Shown here piece after piece: positions 36,688 through 45,776 of a DNA stretch of 64,000 bases. Within the stretch, counting starts at the first letter, position 1, and each line of letters opens with the position of its first letter. A model generated the notes under the pieces. The model saw only the letters and a list, made by a program, of their open reading frames with translations. It did not search any database and was not told where the DNA came from. A program made the position numbers and the translations under genes. This DNA is from Bacillota bacterium (GTDB lineage: Bacteria; Bacillota; Clostridia; Lachnospirales; Lachnospiraceae): positions 1 through 64,000 of the forward strand of contig JAEZOB010000010.1 of assembly GCA_023414355.1 (NCBI GenBank), read 5' to 3'.

Positions 36688-36711
36688 ATGCGCACTCCTT
36701 TCCATACAAAT

Positions 36712-36739
36712 ATTATAATAAATATTTAAAAAAACACAA
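36712..36739 (-). promoter_or_regulatory. Sigma-A type promoter of the flgB (fla/che) operon
   Basis: A perfect TATAAT -10 box (36712-36717) is preceded on the minus strand, 16 bp upstream, by TTGTGT (36734-36739). It lies 25 bp upstream of the flgB ATG, giving a short leader of under 20 nt. No SigD-type promoter was seen here. Confidence 0.6.
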
Positions 36740-36798
36740 GATATATTTAAAAAATTAGTAGAATAATACTACAGCTTGTATAATAATGGATTTTACAA

Positions 36799-36866
36799 GA
36801 AACCCCTGCTGTCATGCGGACTCGAGAAATAATACCTGCCGGATATTTGGCGAAAAATGGGGTTTC
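36799..36866. promoter_or_regulatory. Inverted repeat in the flgB upstream region
   Basis: GAAACCCC (36799-36806) pairs perfectly with GGGGTTTC (36859-36866) around a 52-nt insert that includes a small GCC/GGC helix. It lies upstream of the proximal flgB promoter and downstream of the codY terminator, in a 350-bp gap with no gene. It could be a leader RNA of a second promoter or a regulator site; no known riboswitch consensus was recognised. Confidence 0.4.
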
Positions 36867-36982
36867 ATCCATCAATTCATAAATATGCATCCGCTATTAA
36901 TCGAGGATTTTTCATCCCTTACCTACCCCCTTTTCACAGGAATAAATCTTTTTATGGAAATTTTATATAATTTTTATGAAAT

Positions 36983-37022
36983 AAAAAAAGGATTCATGAG
37001 ATCTCCTACCCACAAATCCTTT
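36983..37022 (-). terminator. Intrinsic terminator downstream of codY
   Basis: On the minus strand AAAGGATT (37022-37015) pairs with AATCCTTT (36994-36987) and runs into a seven-T tract. It follows the codY stop by about 15 bp, so it separates codY from the motility operon. Confidence 0.7.
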
Positions 37023-37037
37023 TGCTTTACAAATCCA

Positions 37038-37811
37038 TTATTGATTATTTAAATTTTTCAATTCATCGAATACTACATCATTTAATACTCTGATATAGGT
37101 TCCCTTCATACCGGATGACCGGGATTCGATCACTCCTGCGCTTTCGAATTTTCTAAGCGCATTCACAATCACCGATCTGGTAATCCCGACACGGTCTGCA
37201 ATCTTACTTGCAACCAGGATTCCTTCATTACCCTTTAGTTCTTCAAAGATATGAGTTATTGCTTCCAGTTCTGAAAAGGATAAGGTACTGATCGCTGATT
37301 TTACGATTTGAACCTTTCTGTTCTCTTCTGCATTCTCTTCGTTCACGGAACGCATCATCTCCAAACCAACAACTGTAGTACCATATTCGCTTAATATAAT
37401 ATCATCCAGTGTATATTGCGGTCCGTTCTTATATAAGAACAACGTCCCAAGTCTCTCTCCCGCAATATCGATGGGTGTTATGATTGCCTGGTAAGTATCA
37501 ACATTATCAAATTCAAAGCCGAGTGTTCTCAAGTTGACATTTTCTTTCGTTGATAATATGTTCAGAAGTCTTTCATTCAGCAATCCGTCAATATGTCTAC
37601 CGACGGCATCCTTGATTAACTCCTTGATCTCGTTGATGTCGCTGCGGTTCTTTACTCCGAGCACTTTCCCCTTACGGCTGATGACTAAAACATTGGATGC
37701 AAGTATTTCGCTCAAGACAACACAGATGTCATTAAATACAACCTTATGCGAATTATTATTATGCAGCAGGTTATTAATCTTTCTTGTTTTATCTAGTAAC
37801 TGTACACTCAT
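37038..37811 (-). CDS. codY: GTP- and branched-chain amino acid-sensing repressor CodY
   Basis: The 257-residue protein has the CodY layout: an N-terminal GAF-like effector domain (about 1-155; MSVQLLDKTRKINNLLHNNN start, ITPIDIAGERLGTLFLYKNG) and a C-terminal winged HTH (ASKIADRVGITRSVIVNALR, then KFESAGVIESRSSGMKGTYI). CodY represses many genes while nutrients are plentiful. It lies directly upstream of flgB, as in Bacillus, though with its own promoter and terminator. Confidence 0.97.
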   Translation of the reverse strand: MSVQLLDKTRKINNLLHNNNSHKVVFNDICVVLSEILASNVLVISRKGKVLGVKNRSDINEIKELIKDAVGRHIDGLLNERLLNILSTKENVNLRTLGFEFDNVDTYQAIITPIDIAGERLGTLFLYKNGPQYTLDDIILSEYGTTVVGLEMMRSVNEENAEENRKVQIVKSAISTLSFSELEAITHIFEELKGNEGILVASKIADRVGITRSVIVNALRKFESAGVIESRSSGMKGTYIRVLNDVVFDELKNLNNQ

Positions 37812-37983
37812 TACTTGGTTCCTCCCAGCTTCTTCTGATCCCCTCTAGGCTTCCAAAATACAAGGTCCGATGCCGCGAGGCAGGAAAAATACGAACTAAC
37901 GAGGTTATGCTGCGTATTTATGATCAGTATTATTGGAAGAAGTTTTACAAATAGGAATTATTTCTAATTGTATCACCTTTTTA

Positions 37984-38012
37984 ATAATATCACATGTTAT
38001 CTCCAAAAACAA
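37984..38012 (-). promoter_or_regulatory. Candidate sigma-A promoter of codY
   Basis: TTGTTT (38007-38012) and TATTAT (37984-37989) lie 17 bp apart on the minus strand, 170 bp upstream of the codY ATG. The leader would be about 165 nt long. Confidence 0.5.
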
Positions 38013-38103
38013 TAGCCTTTTCGCTATTTTGACGCACATTATGACTTAATTAATAAATATTATGTCCAATTTTGTATTTTTTCAAAAAAAATGATACAAA
38101 TTC

Positions 38104-40161
38104 CTACTTCGAAGCACTCATCACATGCCCACACTTCTCATTATCACATACGAGCTTGTTACCCTTTTCCAGCAGGATACCTCCACACTTCTCACAGCGG
38201 ATTCCGGAGGGCTTCTGCCAGGTCATGAATTCGCAGGTCGGATTATTGACACAGCCATAGTATTTCCGGCCTTTTTTCGTCTTTCTCAGAACGATATCAC
38301 TTCCGCAGAAGGGACATTCTACACCGATTTTTTCAAGGTACGGCTTGGTATTCTTACAATCCGGGAAGCCTGGACACGCAAGAAACTTGCCATGCGGACC
38401 GTATTTTATTACCATGTTCCGGCCACATTCCTCACAAATTTCCTCTGTCACTTCATCCTCAATCTGTATCTTATCAAGCACCATATGAGCATTATTGACT
38501 GCTTCCTCAAGATCCGGATAGAAATTCTTGATGATTGTTTTATAAGTGACCGTACCATCTTCCACACAATCCAGTAAGGATTCCATATTGGCGGTAAAAT
38601 TCACATCCACGATACTGGAAAATGCAGCTTTCATGATATTATTTACAGCCTCACCAAGTTCTGTAACATACAGGTTTTTATTTTCCTTCGCTACATAACG
38701 TCTGGCGATAATTGTCGTAATTGTGGGGGAATAGGTACTTGGTCTTCCGATGCCAAGTTCCTCTAAGGTCTTTACCAGGGAAGCCTCGGTATAATGAGCA
38801 GGTGGCTGGGTAAAATGCTGACTCGGGTCCAGCTTGATTAGAGATAGCTTCTGTCCCTCCGTAATACTTTCATAGCTTGCCCCATTATCTTCTTCCTCCT
38901 CTTCGGGTGTATATACACTCATAAAGCCTTCAAAGATCAGTTTTGAGGAGGCAGTAGTAAATCTTAATTCATTGGCATCGATCTTTATAGTCGTAGTCTC
39001 ATATCTCGCAGCCTGCATTCTGCTGGCAGTAAAACGCTTCCAAATCAGCTGATAGAGTCTGAATTGATCTCTGTTCAGAGAGTTCTTCAGTTCCTCGGGA
39101 GTGAATTCGATATAAGTAGGACGGATTGCCTCATGGGCATCCTGAATCTTCTTACCCGTACGTCCCAGATTCTCCTCCTGAGCCACGAATTCTTTCCCAT
39201 AGTGTTCCTTGATAAACTGTTTGGCTGCCTGATCCGCTTCATCGCTGATCCGGACGGAATCTGTTCTCAGATAGGTAATCAAACCGACCGTGCCATGACT
39301 CTTGATATCCACGCCCTCATACAGCTGTTGCGCCAGCTGCATCGTCTTTTGAGTAGAGAAATTCAGCGTTTTTGCAGCTTCCTGTTGCAGCGTACTTGTG
39401 GTAAATGGCAGCGGAGCCTTCCGGATACGCTCGCTCCTTTTGATTTCACTTACTGTAAACTGCGCATTCTCGAGCTGTTTGACGATATCATTCATCTCAG
39501 CCTCGCTGCGAATGTCACGCTTACCACCATTCAGCTTTGCTAACAAAGGCTTTTTCTTTCCCTTGATATCAAATTCTGCTTCTAAGTTCCAGTATTCCTC
39601 CGGAACAAATGCATTGATTTCATCCTCACGGTCACAGATAATACGAAGCGCTACAGACTGGACTCTTCCGGCACTTAGACCTCGCTTTACCTTACTCCAT
39701 AAAAGCGGGCTGATTCGATAACCCACCATACGGTCCAGGATACGACGTGCCTGCTGAGCATTCACCAGATCCATATCAATCTCTCTGGCTTGTTTAATGG
39801 AGGTTTTCACGGCATTCTTCGTAATTTCATTGAAGGTTATTCTGCTTGAATCCTTTTGTTCCAGCTTTAACGTATTGGACAAATGCCAGGAGATAGCCTC
39901 TCCTTCACGGTCAGGGTCAGTTGCAAGGTAAACCTTGTCTGCTTTTTTCACTTCTTTTCTGAGCTTAGCAAGCAGGTCTCCCTTTCCTCTGATGGTTATA
40001 TATTTCGGTTCATAATCGTTCTCTATATCAATACCCAATTGACTTTTCGGCAGATCCCGGACATGTCCGTTGGAGGCCAGGACTTCATAATTTGCGCCCA
40101 AAAACTTTTTAATCGTTTTTGCCTTGGCCGGTGATTCCACGATAACAAGATATCTTGGCAT
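38104..40161 (-). CDS. topA: DNA topoisomerase I
   Basis: The product is a type IA topoisomerase of about 685 residues that relaxes negative supercoils. The Toprim domain begins at once (MPRYLVIVESPAKAKTIKKF, with ATDPDREGEAISWHL). The active-site Tyr is in GLITYLRTDSVRIS near residue 300. Three C-terminal four-Cys zinc modules follow (CEECGRNM, CPFCGSDI, CEKCGGIL). The start at 40161 gives the canonical N-terminus; the upstream extension lacks a ribosome site. Confidence 0.97.
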   Translation of the reverse strand: MPRYLVIVESPAKAKTIKKFLGANYEVLASNGHVRDLPKSQLGIDIENDYEPKYITIRGKGDLLAKLRKEVKKADKVYLATDPDREGEAISWHLSNTLKLEQKDSSRITFNEITKNAVKTSIKQAREIDMDLVNAQQARRILDRMVGYRISPLLWSKVKRGLSAGRVQSVALRIICDREDEINAFVPEEYWNLEAEFDIKGKKKPLLAKLNGGKRDIRSEAEMNDIVKQLENAQFTVSEIKRSERIRKAPLPFTTSTLQQEAAKTLNFSTQKTMQLAQQLYEGVDIKSHGTVGLITYLRTDSVRISDEADQAAKQFIKEHYGKEFVAQEENLGRTGKKIQDAHEAIRPTYIEFTPEELKNSLNRDQFRLYQLIWKRFTASRMQAARYETTTIKIDANELRFTTASSKLIFEGFMSVYTPEEEEEDNGASYESITEGQKLSLIKLDPSQHFTQPPAHYTEASLVKTLEELGIGRPSTYSPTITTIIARRYVAKENKNLYVTELGEAVNNIMKAAFSSIVDVNFTANMESLLDCVEDGTVTYKTIIKNFYPDLEEAVNNAHMVLDKIQIEDEVTEEICEECGRNMVIKYGPHGKFLACPGFPDCKNTKPYLEKIGVECPFCGSDIVLRKTKKGRKYYGCVNNPTCEFMTWQKPSGIRCEKCGGILLEKGNKLVCDNEKCGHVMSASK

Positions 40162-40311
40162 GCTAGTAATTCCCTCATTTCTATATTTGCTGTATGGATA
40201 ACAGACATTCCTTCTTATGCCAGGTTCCAAACAAAAGAAGCATATACTATTTTTTCTAGATTTTCAAGCGGTTTATTATTTTTTTTCATTTCGTCCATAG
40301 TTTGTTCATAT

Positions 40312-40337
40312 TTACCGAAAGGAATTCCTTTCGGTAA
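40312..40337. repeat. 26-bp perfect palindrome between topA and dprA
   Basis: TTACCGAAAGGAA is followed directly by its reverse complement TTCCTTTCGGTAA with no spacer. No T-tract follows on the minus strand, so it is not a classical terminator. A protein-binding site or a cruciform-forming sequence is possible. Confidence 0.6.
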
Positions 40338-40406
40338 GGCTTTGATGATATATTATAGTATCCGGTTTATTTTATACCATAAATATCCAGAATGCAAGCT
40401 GTCTTA

Positions 40407-41525
40407 TTATCGTGAAATACAATAATAATTCTTGATTGTCTGCCGAACCAGTCCTCGAAGCTCCATTATAAGCAGCTGCTCCATCAGCTGTTCGACACGT
40501 AATCCCGAAAGTAAGGCAAGCTCCTCGATATGCTTGGGATCTGGCGTCATACAGGAGAAGATTCTTGTGGCCTGCTCATTCGATCCGCAGTCAACCGAAC
40601 TTGATGTTCCGGGCGACACCTGATATCCCGGAAGCATATCCTCCAGGATGTCTTTCGGAGAAGTCACCGGCTTCGCCCCAAGCTTGAGGAGATTATTACA
40701 CCCCTCACTCAAAGGGTCCGTAGCTCTTCCGGGCAGTGCATAGATATCCTTCCCCTGATCCAGCCCCATATCTACTGTAATTAGTGATCCGCTCTTCATT
40801 CTCGCTTCAATGATCAGGATCGCATCAGAGAGGCCACTGATAATTCGGTTACGCATCGGGAAATTCCCGGCAAGTGGTTTTGTTCCTGGTGCATATTCAG
40901 ACAAGATCCCGCCATTCTTCTGAATTTCCATGTAAAGTCCTATATTTTCTCTCGGATAACAGGTATCGATCCCGCAACCGAGAATCGCATAAGTAAGACC
41001 TCCCTCATTTAAGGCTCCCTGATGGGAATAGGTATCAATCCCTCTTGCAAGACCGCTTATGATGATAATTCCTTCCTTCGCTATCGCCCCGGCGAGATAT
41101 CTCGCCATCTCCTGACCATATTGGGAGCAATCTCTGGCACCGACCACCGAAAGGCATTTGATCCCTTTCGCAGGTAGAGAACCCTTTACATAGAGTGAAA
41201 ACGGTGCAGCATAGATCTGCCTTAGTTTATCAGGATATTCCTCCTCTTCTTTTGAGATGAAGCGTATTCCTCCATCCGTCAGTCTGCAGTACTCTTCCTT
41301 TAGTATCTTGGGATTTCTCCCTGACATTAAGGAAGTAATATCTTCGTCTGTGATCAGCCTCTGCCTTGAATCACTTAAGCATCTATCCTTACATTCTGTC
41401 AAAACTTCTCCCGAAGCATGATAAATTTCCTCAGCGCATCCGTAAGCCCGAAGCAATGCCTCGATTTTTACCGGACCGATATTTCTTCTGGTACTTAACC
41501 AATAATTATAGATAGCATGTTCCAT
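40407..41525 (-). CDS. dprA: DNA-processing protein DprA (Smf)
   Basis: About 372 residues long. The Rossmann-fold core has VVGARDCSQYGQEMARYLAG, ISGLARGIDTYSHQGAL and GCGIDTCYPREN, followed by a C-terminal winged-helix segment (IEELALLSGLRVEQLMEQLL). DprA loads RecA on incoming single-stranded DNA during transformation. The ATG at 41525 is preceded by GGGAGG; twelve extra upstream codons fall in a short tandem repeat. Confidence 0.93.
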   Translation of the reverse strand: MEHAIYNYWLSTRRNIGPVKIEALLRAYGCAEEIYHASGEVLTECKDRCLSDSRQRLITDEDITSLMSGRNPKILKEEYCRLTDGGIRFISKEEEEYPDKLRQIYAAPFSLYVKGSLPAKGIKCLSVVGARDCSQYGQEMARYLAGAIAKEGIIIISGLARGIDTYSHQGALNEGGLTYAILGCGIDTCYPRENIGLYMEIQKNGGILSEYAPGTKPLAGNFPMRNRIISGLSDAILIIEARMKSGSLITVDMGLDQGKDIYALPGRATDPLSEGCNNLLKLGAKPVTSPKDILEDMLPGYQVSPGTSSSVDCGSNEQATRIFSCMTPDPKHIEELALLSGLRVEQLMEQLLIMELRGLVRQTIKNYYCISR

Positions 41526-41540
41526 AATAACCTCCCTATT

Positions 41541-41582
41541 TTCATTCTCTGCTATATTCATTCTCTGCTATATTCATTCTCC
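41541..41582. repeat. 16-bp tandem repeat (2.6 copies) at the comM/dprA junction
   Basis: The unit TTCATTCTCTGCTATA occurs at 41541-41556 and 41557-41572, and a partial third copy (TTCATTCTC) follows. The last copy contains the stop codon of the comM-like gene. It looks like a slippage duplication of the gene end. Confidence 0.75.
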
Positions 41583-43106
41583 CCAATATTTTTGATCCAT
41601 GCTCCGATAGCAGATGGCTTCACTCAAATGCTTCATCCGAATGCTTTCACTTTGATCTAAATCTGCGATGGTCCTGGCCACCTTTAGAATTCTGTGATAA
41701 GCCCTGGCACTGAAATTCATTTTGATAAAGGCTTCTTCTAAAAGCTCCTGTTCCCTTCGTTCCAGCTTACAATACTTCTTTATGCTTCTGGGGGTTAGCT
41801 GTGAATTAAAAAAGATATTCTCGCCCTGGTACCGTTTCAACTGAAGCTCTCTGGCACCTTCCACCCGCTTTCGAATCTCTGCCGAGGTCTCCTGCTTTTC
41901 TTTTTGTTGAAGCTCTTTATAATCCATCCGCAATGTCTCGATACAGATATCAAATCGATCCAGCAGCGGTTGCGAGATCTTCCCCAGATATCTTTTTACC
42001 ATAGGTACGGAACAGCTGCAGCGGCTGCGGTCCGGATAATATCCGCACGAACAAGGGTTCATTGCGGCAACCAGCATGAACCCCGCCGGATATTGATAGG
42101 TAGCACTTAATCGCGCTATCGTAACCGATTTCTCCTCCAGTGGTTGTCTTAAAACTTCTATTGTATTTCTCTGAAATTCAGGAAGCTCGTCCAGGAACAG
42201 GACGCCAAGATGTGCCAGGCTGATTTCACCGGGCTTGGGAACCTGACCACCGCCAACCAGGGCAGTGGTGGTAATGGAATGATGAGGACTTCGAAACGGT
42301 CTTCTTGAAATCAGTGCCTGCTGTCCCATCAATCCTGCGATACTGTAAATCTTAGAAATCTCCATACTTTCATCAAAGGTCAGTTCTGGAAGAATGGTGG
42401 GAATCCGCTTGGCCAGCATTGTTTTTCCGGCACCGGGCGGACCGATCATCAGGATATTGTGCATTCCCGAGGCGGCTATTTCAATTGCTCGCTTCGCAGC
42501 CAGCTGACCCGCAACCTCCGAGAAATCGATGCCCTCTTCGTTATCTCGGGCAGCGAATAGCTGGCTTGTATCAATTATCTCCTGAACGACCTCGCCCCGG
42601 CCGCATAAAAGCTCAATCGCTTCCAAAAGTGTCTGAACTCCATAGGTGAGAATCCCTTCCACAACGGCTCCCTCTCTGGCGTTATCCTTTGGAACGACAC
42701 ACCTTTTAAAGCCCTGCATCTTTGCGGAATATACGATGGGCAGGACTCCGTTCACTTTATTTACATTACCGTTTAAGCTGAGTTCCCCGATGATTAAAGT
42801 ATCCTTTAAATACTCTTCGGGCAGATGGCCAAAGGCCGTTAGAATGGCGATTGCTACCGGCAGATCAAAGGCAGTACCTTCCTTACGGATATCCGCAGGA
42901 GATAGGTTGACTGTGATACGCTTTGCAGGCAGCTGGTATCCGGAATTCTTCAGAGCAATTCTTACTCTCTCTCTTGCCTCCTTCACCTCGGAACCAAGAT
43001 AGCCGACCATATCAAACAAGGGAAGACCGTCGCTGACATCCGCCTCCACTGATACGATCAATCCGTCAATCCCATGGATTGCGGCACTGAATGCTTTACT
43101 GAACAT
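41574..43106 (-). CDS. comM: YifB/ComM family Mg-chelatase-like AAA ATPase
   Basis: The 510-residue protein has an N-terminal Lon-protease-like fold (LPLFDMVGYLGSEVKEARER, NLSPADIRKEGTAFDLP), a central Mg-chelatase AAA domain with Walker A IGPPGAGKTMLAKRIPTILP and Walker B LFLDELPEF, and a C-terminal helical domain. ComM is a helicase for branch migration in natural transformation in Gram-negatives; next to dprA a role in DNA uptake or recombination is likely. A four-Cys loop (NPCSCGYYPDRSRCSC) is visible. Confidence 0.92.
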   Translation of the reverse strand: MFSKAFSAAIHGIDGLIVSVEADVSDGLPLFDMVGYLGSEVKEARERVRIALKNSGYQLPAKRITVNLSPADIRKEGTAFDLPVAIAILTAFGHLPEEYLKDTLIIGELSLNGNVNKVNGVLPIVYSAKMQGFKRCVVPKDNAREGAVVEGILTYGVQTLLEAIELLCGRGEVVQEIIDTSQLFAARDNEEGIDFSEVAGQLAAKRAIEIAASGMHNILMIGPPGAGKTMLAKRIPTILPELTFDESMEISKIYSIAGLMGQQALISRRPFRSPHHSITTTALVGGGQVPKPGEISLAHLGVLFLDELPEFQRNTIEVLRQPLEEKSVTIARLSATYQYPAGFMLVAAMNPCSCGYYPDRSRCSCSVPMVKRYLGKISQPLLDRFDICIETLRMDYKELQQKEKQETSAEIRKRVEGARELQLKRYQGENIFFNSQLTPRSIKKYCKLERREQELLEEAFIKMNFSARAYHRILKVARTIADLDQSESIRMKHLSEAICYRSMDQKYWGE

Positions 43107-43203
43107 CTTACTTCTCCTTCCTAAGCCTCTCCCGCTCAGAAGGAATCATTTACCTGCTTGAAGTATAGCAAAGGATGAAATTTTATGCAAGAATAAAATC
43201 TTT

Positions 43204-43234
43204 GATATAATACTCATAATTCCATTCATACAAT
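43204..43234 (+). promoter_or_regulatory. Possible sigma-E promoter of the LysM/GH18 gene
   Basis: CATACAAT (43227-43234) matches the sporulation sigma-E -10 consensus exactly. A -35-like GATATAA lies 16 bp upstream, one or two bases further than usual. It is 27 bp from the ATG. Similar spore-coat or cortex proteins of Bacillus are under sigma-E, which fits. Confidence 0.35.
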
Positions 43235-43261
43235 ATAGTAATCATACTTTTGAGGTAACCT

Positions 43262-44554
43262 ATGGACATTCATGTCGTACTGCCGGGTGAAACGATCGAT
43301 GCAATCGCTGCTACTTATGGCGTATCAGTCGAGAAAATAATACAGGATAACGAATTAACCAACCCAAATGAATTGGTTCCCGGTCAGACTATAGTCATTG
43401 TCTATCCTTTACAGTCTCATACAGTTCAGGAAGGTGATACCTTAGAGGGTATAGCTGCTACATACGGCGTAACGGTGATGCAGCTATTTAGAAATAATCC
43501 TTTTCTGGCAGAAAGGGAATTGATCTATCCTGGAGAGACAATTGTAATAAGCTACAACACCAGCGGTACCATTTCTACAAATGGCTTTTGCTATCCATTC
43601 ATCAATAAAGAGCTGCTGACAAAAACCCTGCCGAACCTTACTTACCTATCCGTCTTCAACTACAGGTCCATGAAAGACGGTGAAATCTCCACCTATTATG
43701 ATGATACGGAAATCCTCCGTCTGGCTAAGGAATACGGAACCCTTCCGCTCGTTATGCTGAGTACCTTGTCCGCCCAAGGCGAGCCCGATCTGGAAGTCAC
43801 CTATGACATGTTACTTAACGAGGAATATCAAAACAAGCAACTCGAGACCTTAATCGGTATCCTGAATTCAAAAGGTTACTCAGGAGTGAATTTTATATTT
43901 AACTTTATTAATACTACGAATTTGGAATTGTATGAGAATTTTCTGGCTAAGGCCTCTACACGTCTGGTAGCCGAAGGATATCTGGTTTTTGTAACAATCA
44001 ATCCGAATATTCATACCGCAGACGATAAGGTAGTCTTTGAACAGATTGATTACTCCGTAATTAACAGCTGGGTTAACGGCATCATATTCCTCGAATTTGT
44101 CTGGGGAACCAATAGCTCCCCCCCTGAGCCGGTAAGCTCTATCCAGGAAATCAGTGCCTTTGTCGACCATGCAATCCAAAGTGTACCCCCGGATAAGTTC
44201 GCCATAGGGGAACCTACACTTGCGTACGACTGGCCGCTTCCTTTTCTGCCCGGCAGAACGATTGCCAATTCTCTGACCAATGATGCCGCTTTGAGCTTAG
44301 CCCATGACCTAAATGTCCCGATTCAATTTGATACCCCCTCACAGTCACCTTATTTCTACTATTTTCAATACAGTGTGGGGTTTCCTGTTCAGCATATTGT
44401 ATGGTTTACCGACGCCAGAAGCTACAATGCGCTGTTGAATCTAGTGACAGAATATGGATTAACTGGCACCGGGATATGGAGTATTATGGTCTATGTTCCA
44501 CAGTTATGGTTAATCATAAACTCTCGGTATGAGATATTAAAACTCTCTTACTAA
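43262..44554 (+). CDS. LysM protein with GH18-fold domain lacking catalytic residues
   Basis: The 430-residue protein has two LysM repeats (about 3-48 and 52-97) and a C-terminal domain like that of the YaaH/SleL spore-cortex glycosidases. These hydrolases have a DxxDxDxE motif, usually read as GVNIDFENV. Here the same place reads GVNFIFNFI (residues 208-216), so the catalytic Glu is Asn214 and the Asp before it is Ile212. The fold is otherwise recognisable (ITIGTG-like strands, IVWFTDARSY near the end). It probably binds spore or cell-wall peptidoglycan without cutting it. It has no signal peptide, as is common for spore-coat LysM proteins. Confidence 0.8.
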   Translation: MDIHVVLPGETIDAIAATYGVSVEKIIQDNELTNPNELVPGQTIVIVYPLQSHTVQEGDTLEGIAATYGVTVMQLFRNNPFLAERELIYPGETIVISYNTSGTISTNGFCYPFINKELLTKTLPNLTYLSVFNYRSMKDGEISTYYDDTEILRLAKEYGTLPLVMLSTLSAQGEPDLEVTYDMLLNEEYQNKQLETLIGILNSKGYSGVNFIFNFINTTNLELYENFLAKASTRLVAEGYLVFVTINPNIHTADDKVVFEQIDYSVINSWVNGIIFLEFVWGTNSSPPEPVSSIQEISAFVDHAIQSVPPDKFAIGEPTLAYDWPLPFLPGRTIANSLTNDAALSLAHDLNVPIQFDTPSQSPYFYYFQYSVGFPVQHIVWFTDARSYNALLNLVTEYGLTGTGIWSIMVYVPQLWLIINSRYEILKLSY

Positions 44555-44565
44555 TATGGCTAAAT

Positions 44566-44641
44566 AGAAAAAATGCTGATCACGGAGGTGTTCCCTGTCC
44601 GGGTAATATCCGGATCAGAGGCACTTTCGGAAATCAGCATT
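44566..44641 (-). terminator. Terminator between the LysM gene and the convergent membrane-protein gene
   Basis: AATGCTGAT (44572-44580) pairs with ATCAGCATT (44633-44641), with an inner CCGG/CCGG helix. On the minus strand the hairpin is followed by TTTTTTCTATTT, so it ends the transcript of the gene at 44675-45370. It may also act on the plus-strand gene, although no T-tract follows there. Confidence 0.65.
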
Positions 44642-44674
44642 CTAGAAACAATCATAAAACAAGGGTAACAGCAA

Positions 44675-45370
44675 TTAACCAACCTTCACATCATTCTTCT
44701 CGATCTGGAAACGTTCCATCCCCTTCTTGATCTTATTATTCTGCACGACATTCTCAGTAATCATCTCTGCGATAAACAAAACCAAAGGCAGGATTATAAT
44801 CAGCCAGTATAGGTTATTAAAGTTCAGTGTATAGAAATAACTTATCAGCAATATAATCGCCATAACTATGATTAATACAGAGATAATTGCCAGATAGTAG
44901 TTGTTTACTCTCAACTTATTAATCTCATACTTAATTAGTTCTGTCTGTTCCTCAACGATATCCGTATCGGTCTCTGCCTGAAAGTTGTCAAACTTTGCAT
45001 ATACGTTATGGATCAGCTGCTGTTTTCTTTCCTCGGACAGGTATTTTGTTTCCGAGATATCGAGTATAATCTGCTCCTTCAGCTGTTCAATCGTGTAGAT
45101 CATATCATCATCCGCACAATATTCCCGTTTAATTGCATTTCTGATATTAATGACTATCTTCATCTCTATATCAATCTCTTCGATGAAAAAAGGTCTGATT
45201 GCATCTACAAAACGGTTATTGGCTACATTAATGATACTGATCACTGACTTGCTTTTATATCTTTCGATCAATATTTTTACAGCAATTGCCCCAATGATTG
45301 TGCCTAAGATAGGTGCGATCCAGTTAAGCAATACTCCATTTTGCAAGAAATCCTCTATTGCTTGAAACAT
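44675..45370 (-). CDS. Membrane protein of unknown function
   Basis: The 231-residue protein has an N-terminal membrane helix (about 15-33), a long charged helical segment (about 35-150) with many Glu, Lys and Ile, and two close membrane helices near the C-terminus (about 157-178 and 184-203). A short basic tail follows. The start is behind GAGGAGG. No family is recognised. The gene is single, with its own terminator, convergent to the LysM gene and divergent from ylmC. Confidence 0.75.
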   Translation of the reverse strand: MFQAIEDFLQNGVLLNWIAPILGTIIGAIAVKILIERYKSKSVISIINVANNRFVDAIRPFFIEEIDIEMKIVINIRNAIKREYCADDDMIYTIEQLKEQIILDISETKYLSEERKQQLIHNVYAKFDNFQAETDTDIVEEQTELIKYEINKLRVNNYYLAIISVLIIVMAIILLISYFYTLNFNNLYWLIIILPLVLFIAEMITENVVQNNKIKKGMERFQIEKNDVKVG

Positions 45371-45499
45371 TTATTTTACCTCCTCATCAAATATGGTTAA
45401 TTATACCACATATGATTTTTTTTGTCACCTATCCCAAATGGTGATAGAATTTCCTCAAACCTCGCATATAATAAACCAAGAATACTTATGGGTGGTCAT

Positions 45500-45757
45500 A
45501 TGCGATTTTGTGAACTTCGGGATAAAGAAGTGATTAATTGCAGGGACTGTGTTCGTCTCGGTTATGTATGTGATGTAGAAATCGATATCTGCACCGGTTG
45601 TATTACGCATATCATCATTCCCGGCCCATGTAAAGTCTGGGGCATTCTCGGTAGAGATCATGAATATGTAATAAGTAAGAGCCACATTAAGCAGATCGGT
45701 GTAGATATAATTCTAGTTGATGTAGATTTAGAAAAATGTCTTGTAAAGATCGTATAA
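45500..45757 (+). CDS. ylmC: YlmC/YmxH family PRC-barrel sporulation protein
   Basis: The 85-residue product begins MRFCELRDKEVINCRDCVRL, the YlmC/YmxH signature, and folds as one PRC barrel (LGYVCDVEIDICTGCITHII). Members are linked to sporulation and often lie between sigG and nrdR; the molecular role is unclear. The ATG at 45500 follows GGGTGGT and gives the typical length. Upstream ATGs lack a ribosome site. Confidence 0.88.
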   Translation: MRFCELRDKEVINCRDCVRLGYVCDVEIDICTGCITHIIIPGPCKVWGILGRDHEYVISKSHIKQIGVDIILVDVDLEKCLVKIV

Positions 45758-45776
45758 TTCATATTGCTTAAAGTTT

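Noticed and set aside
36780..37000. c-di-GMP riboswitch upstream of flgB
   Set aside because: A GACAGCAGG-like string and a helix are present, but the conserved c-di-GMP-I and -II cores could not be found.
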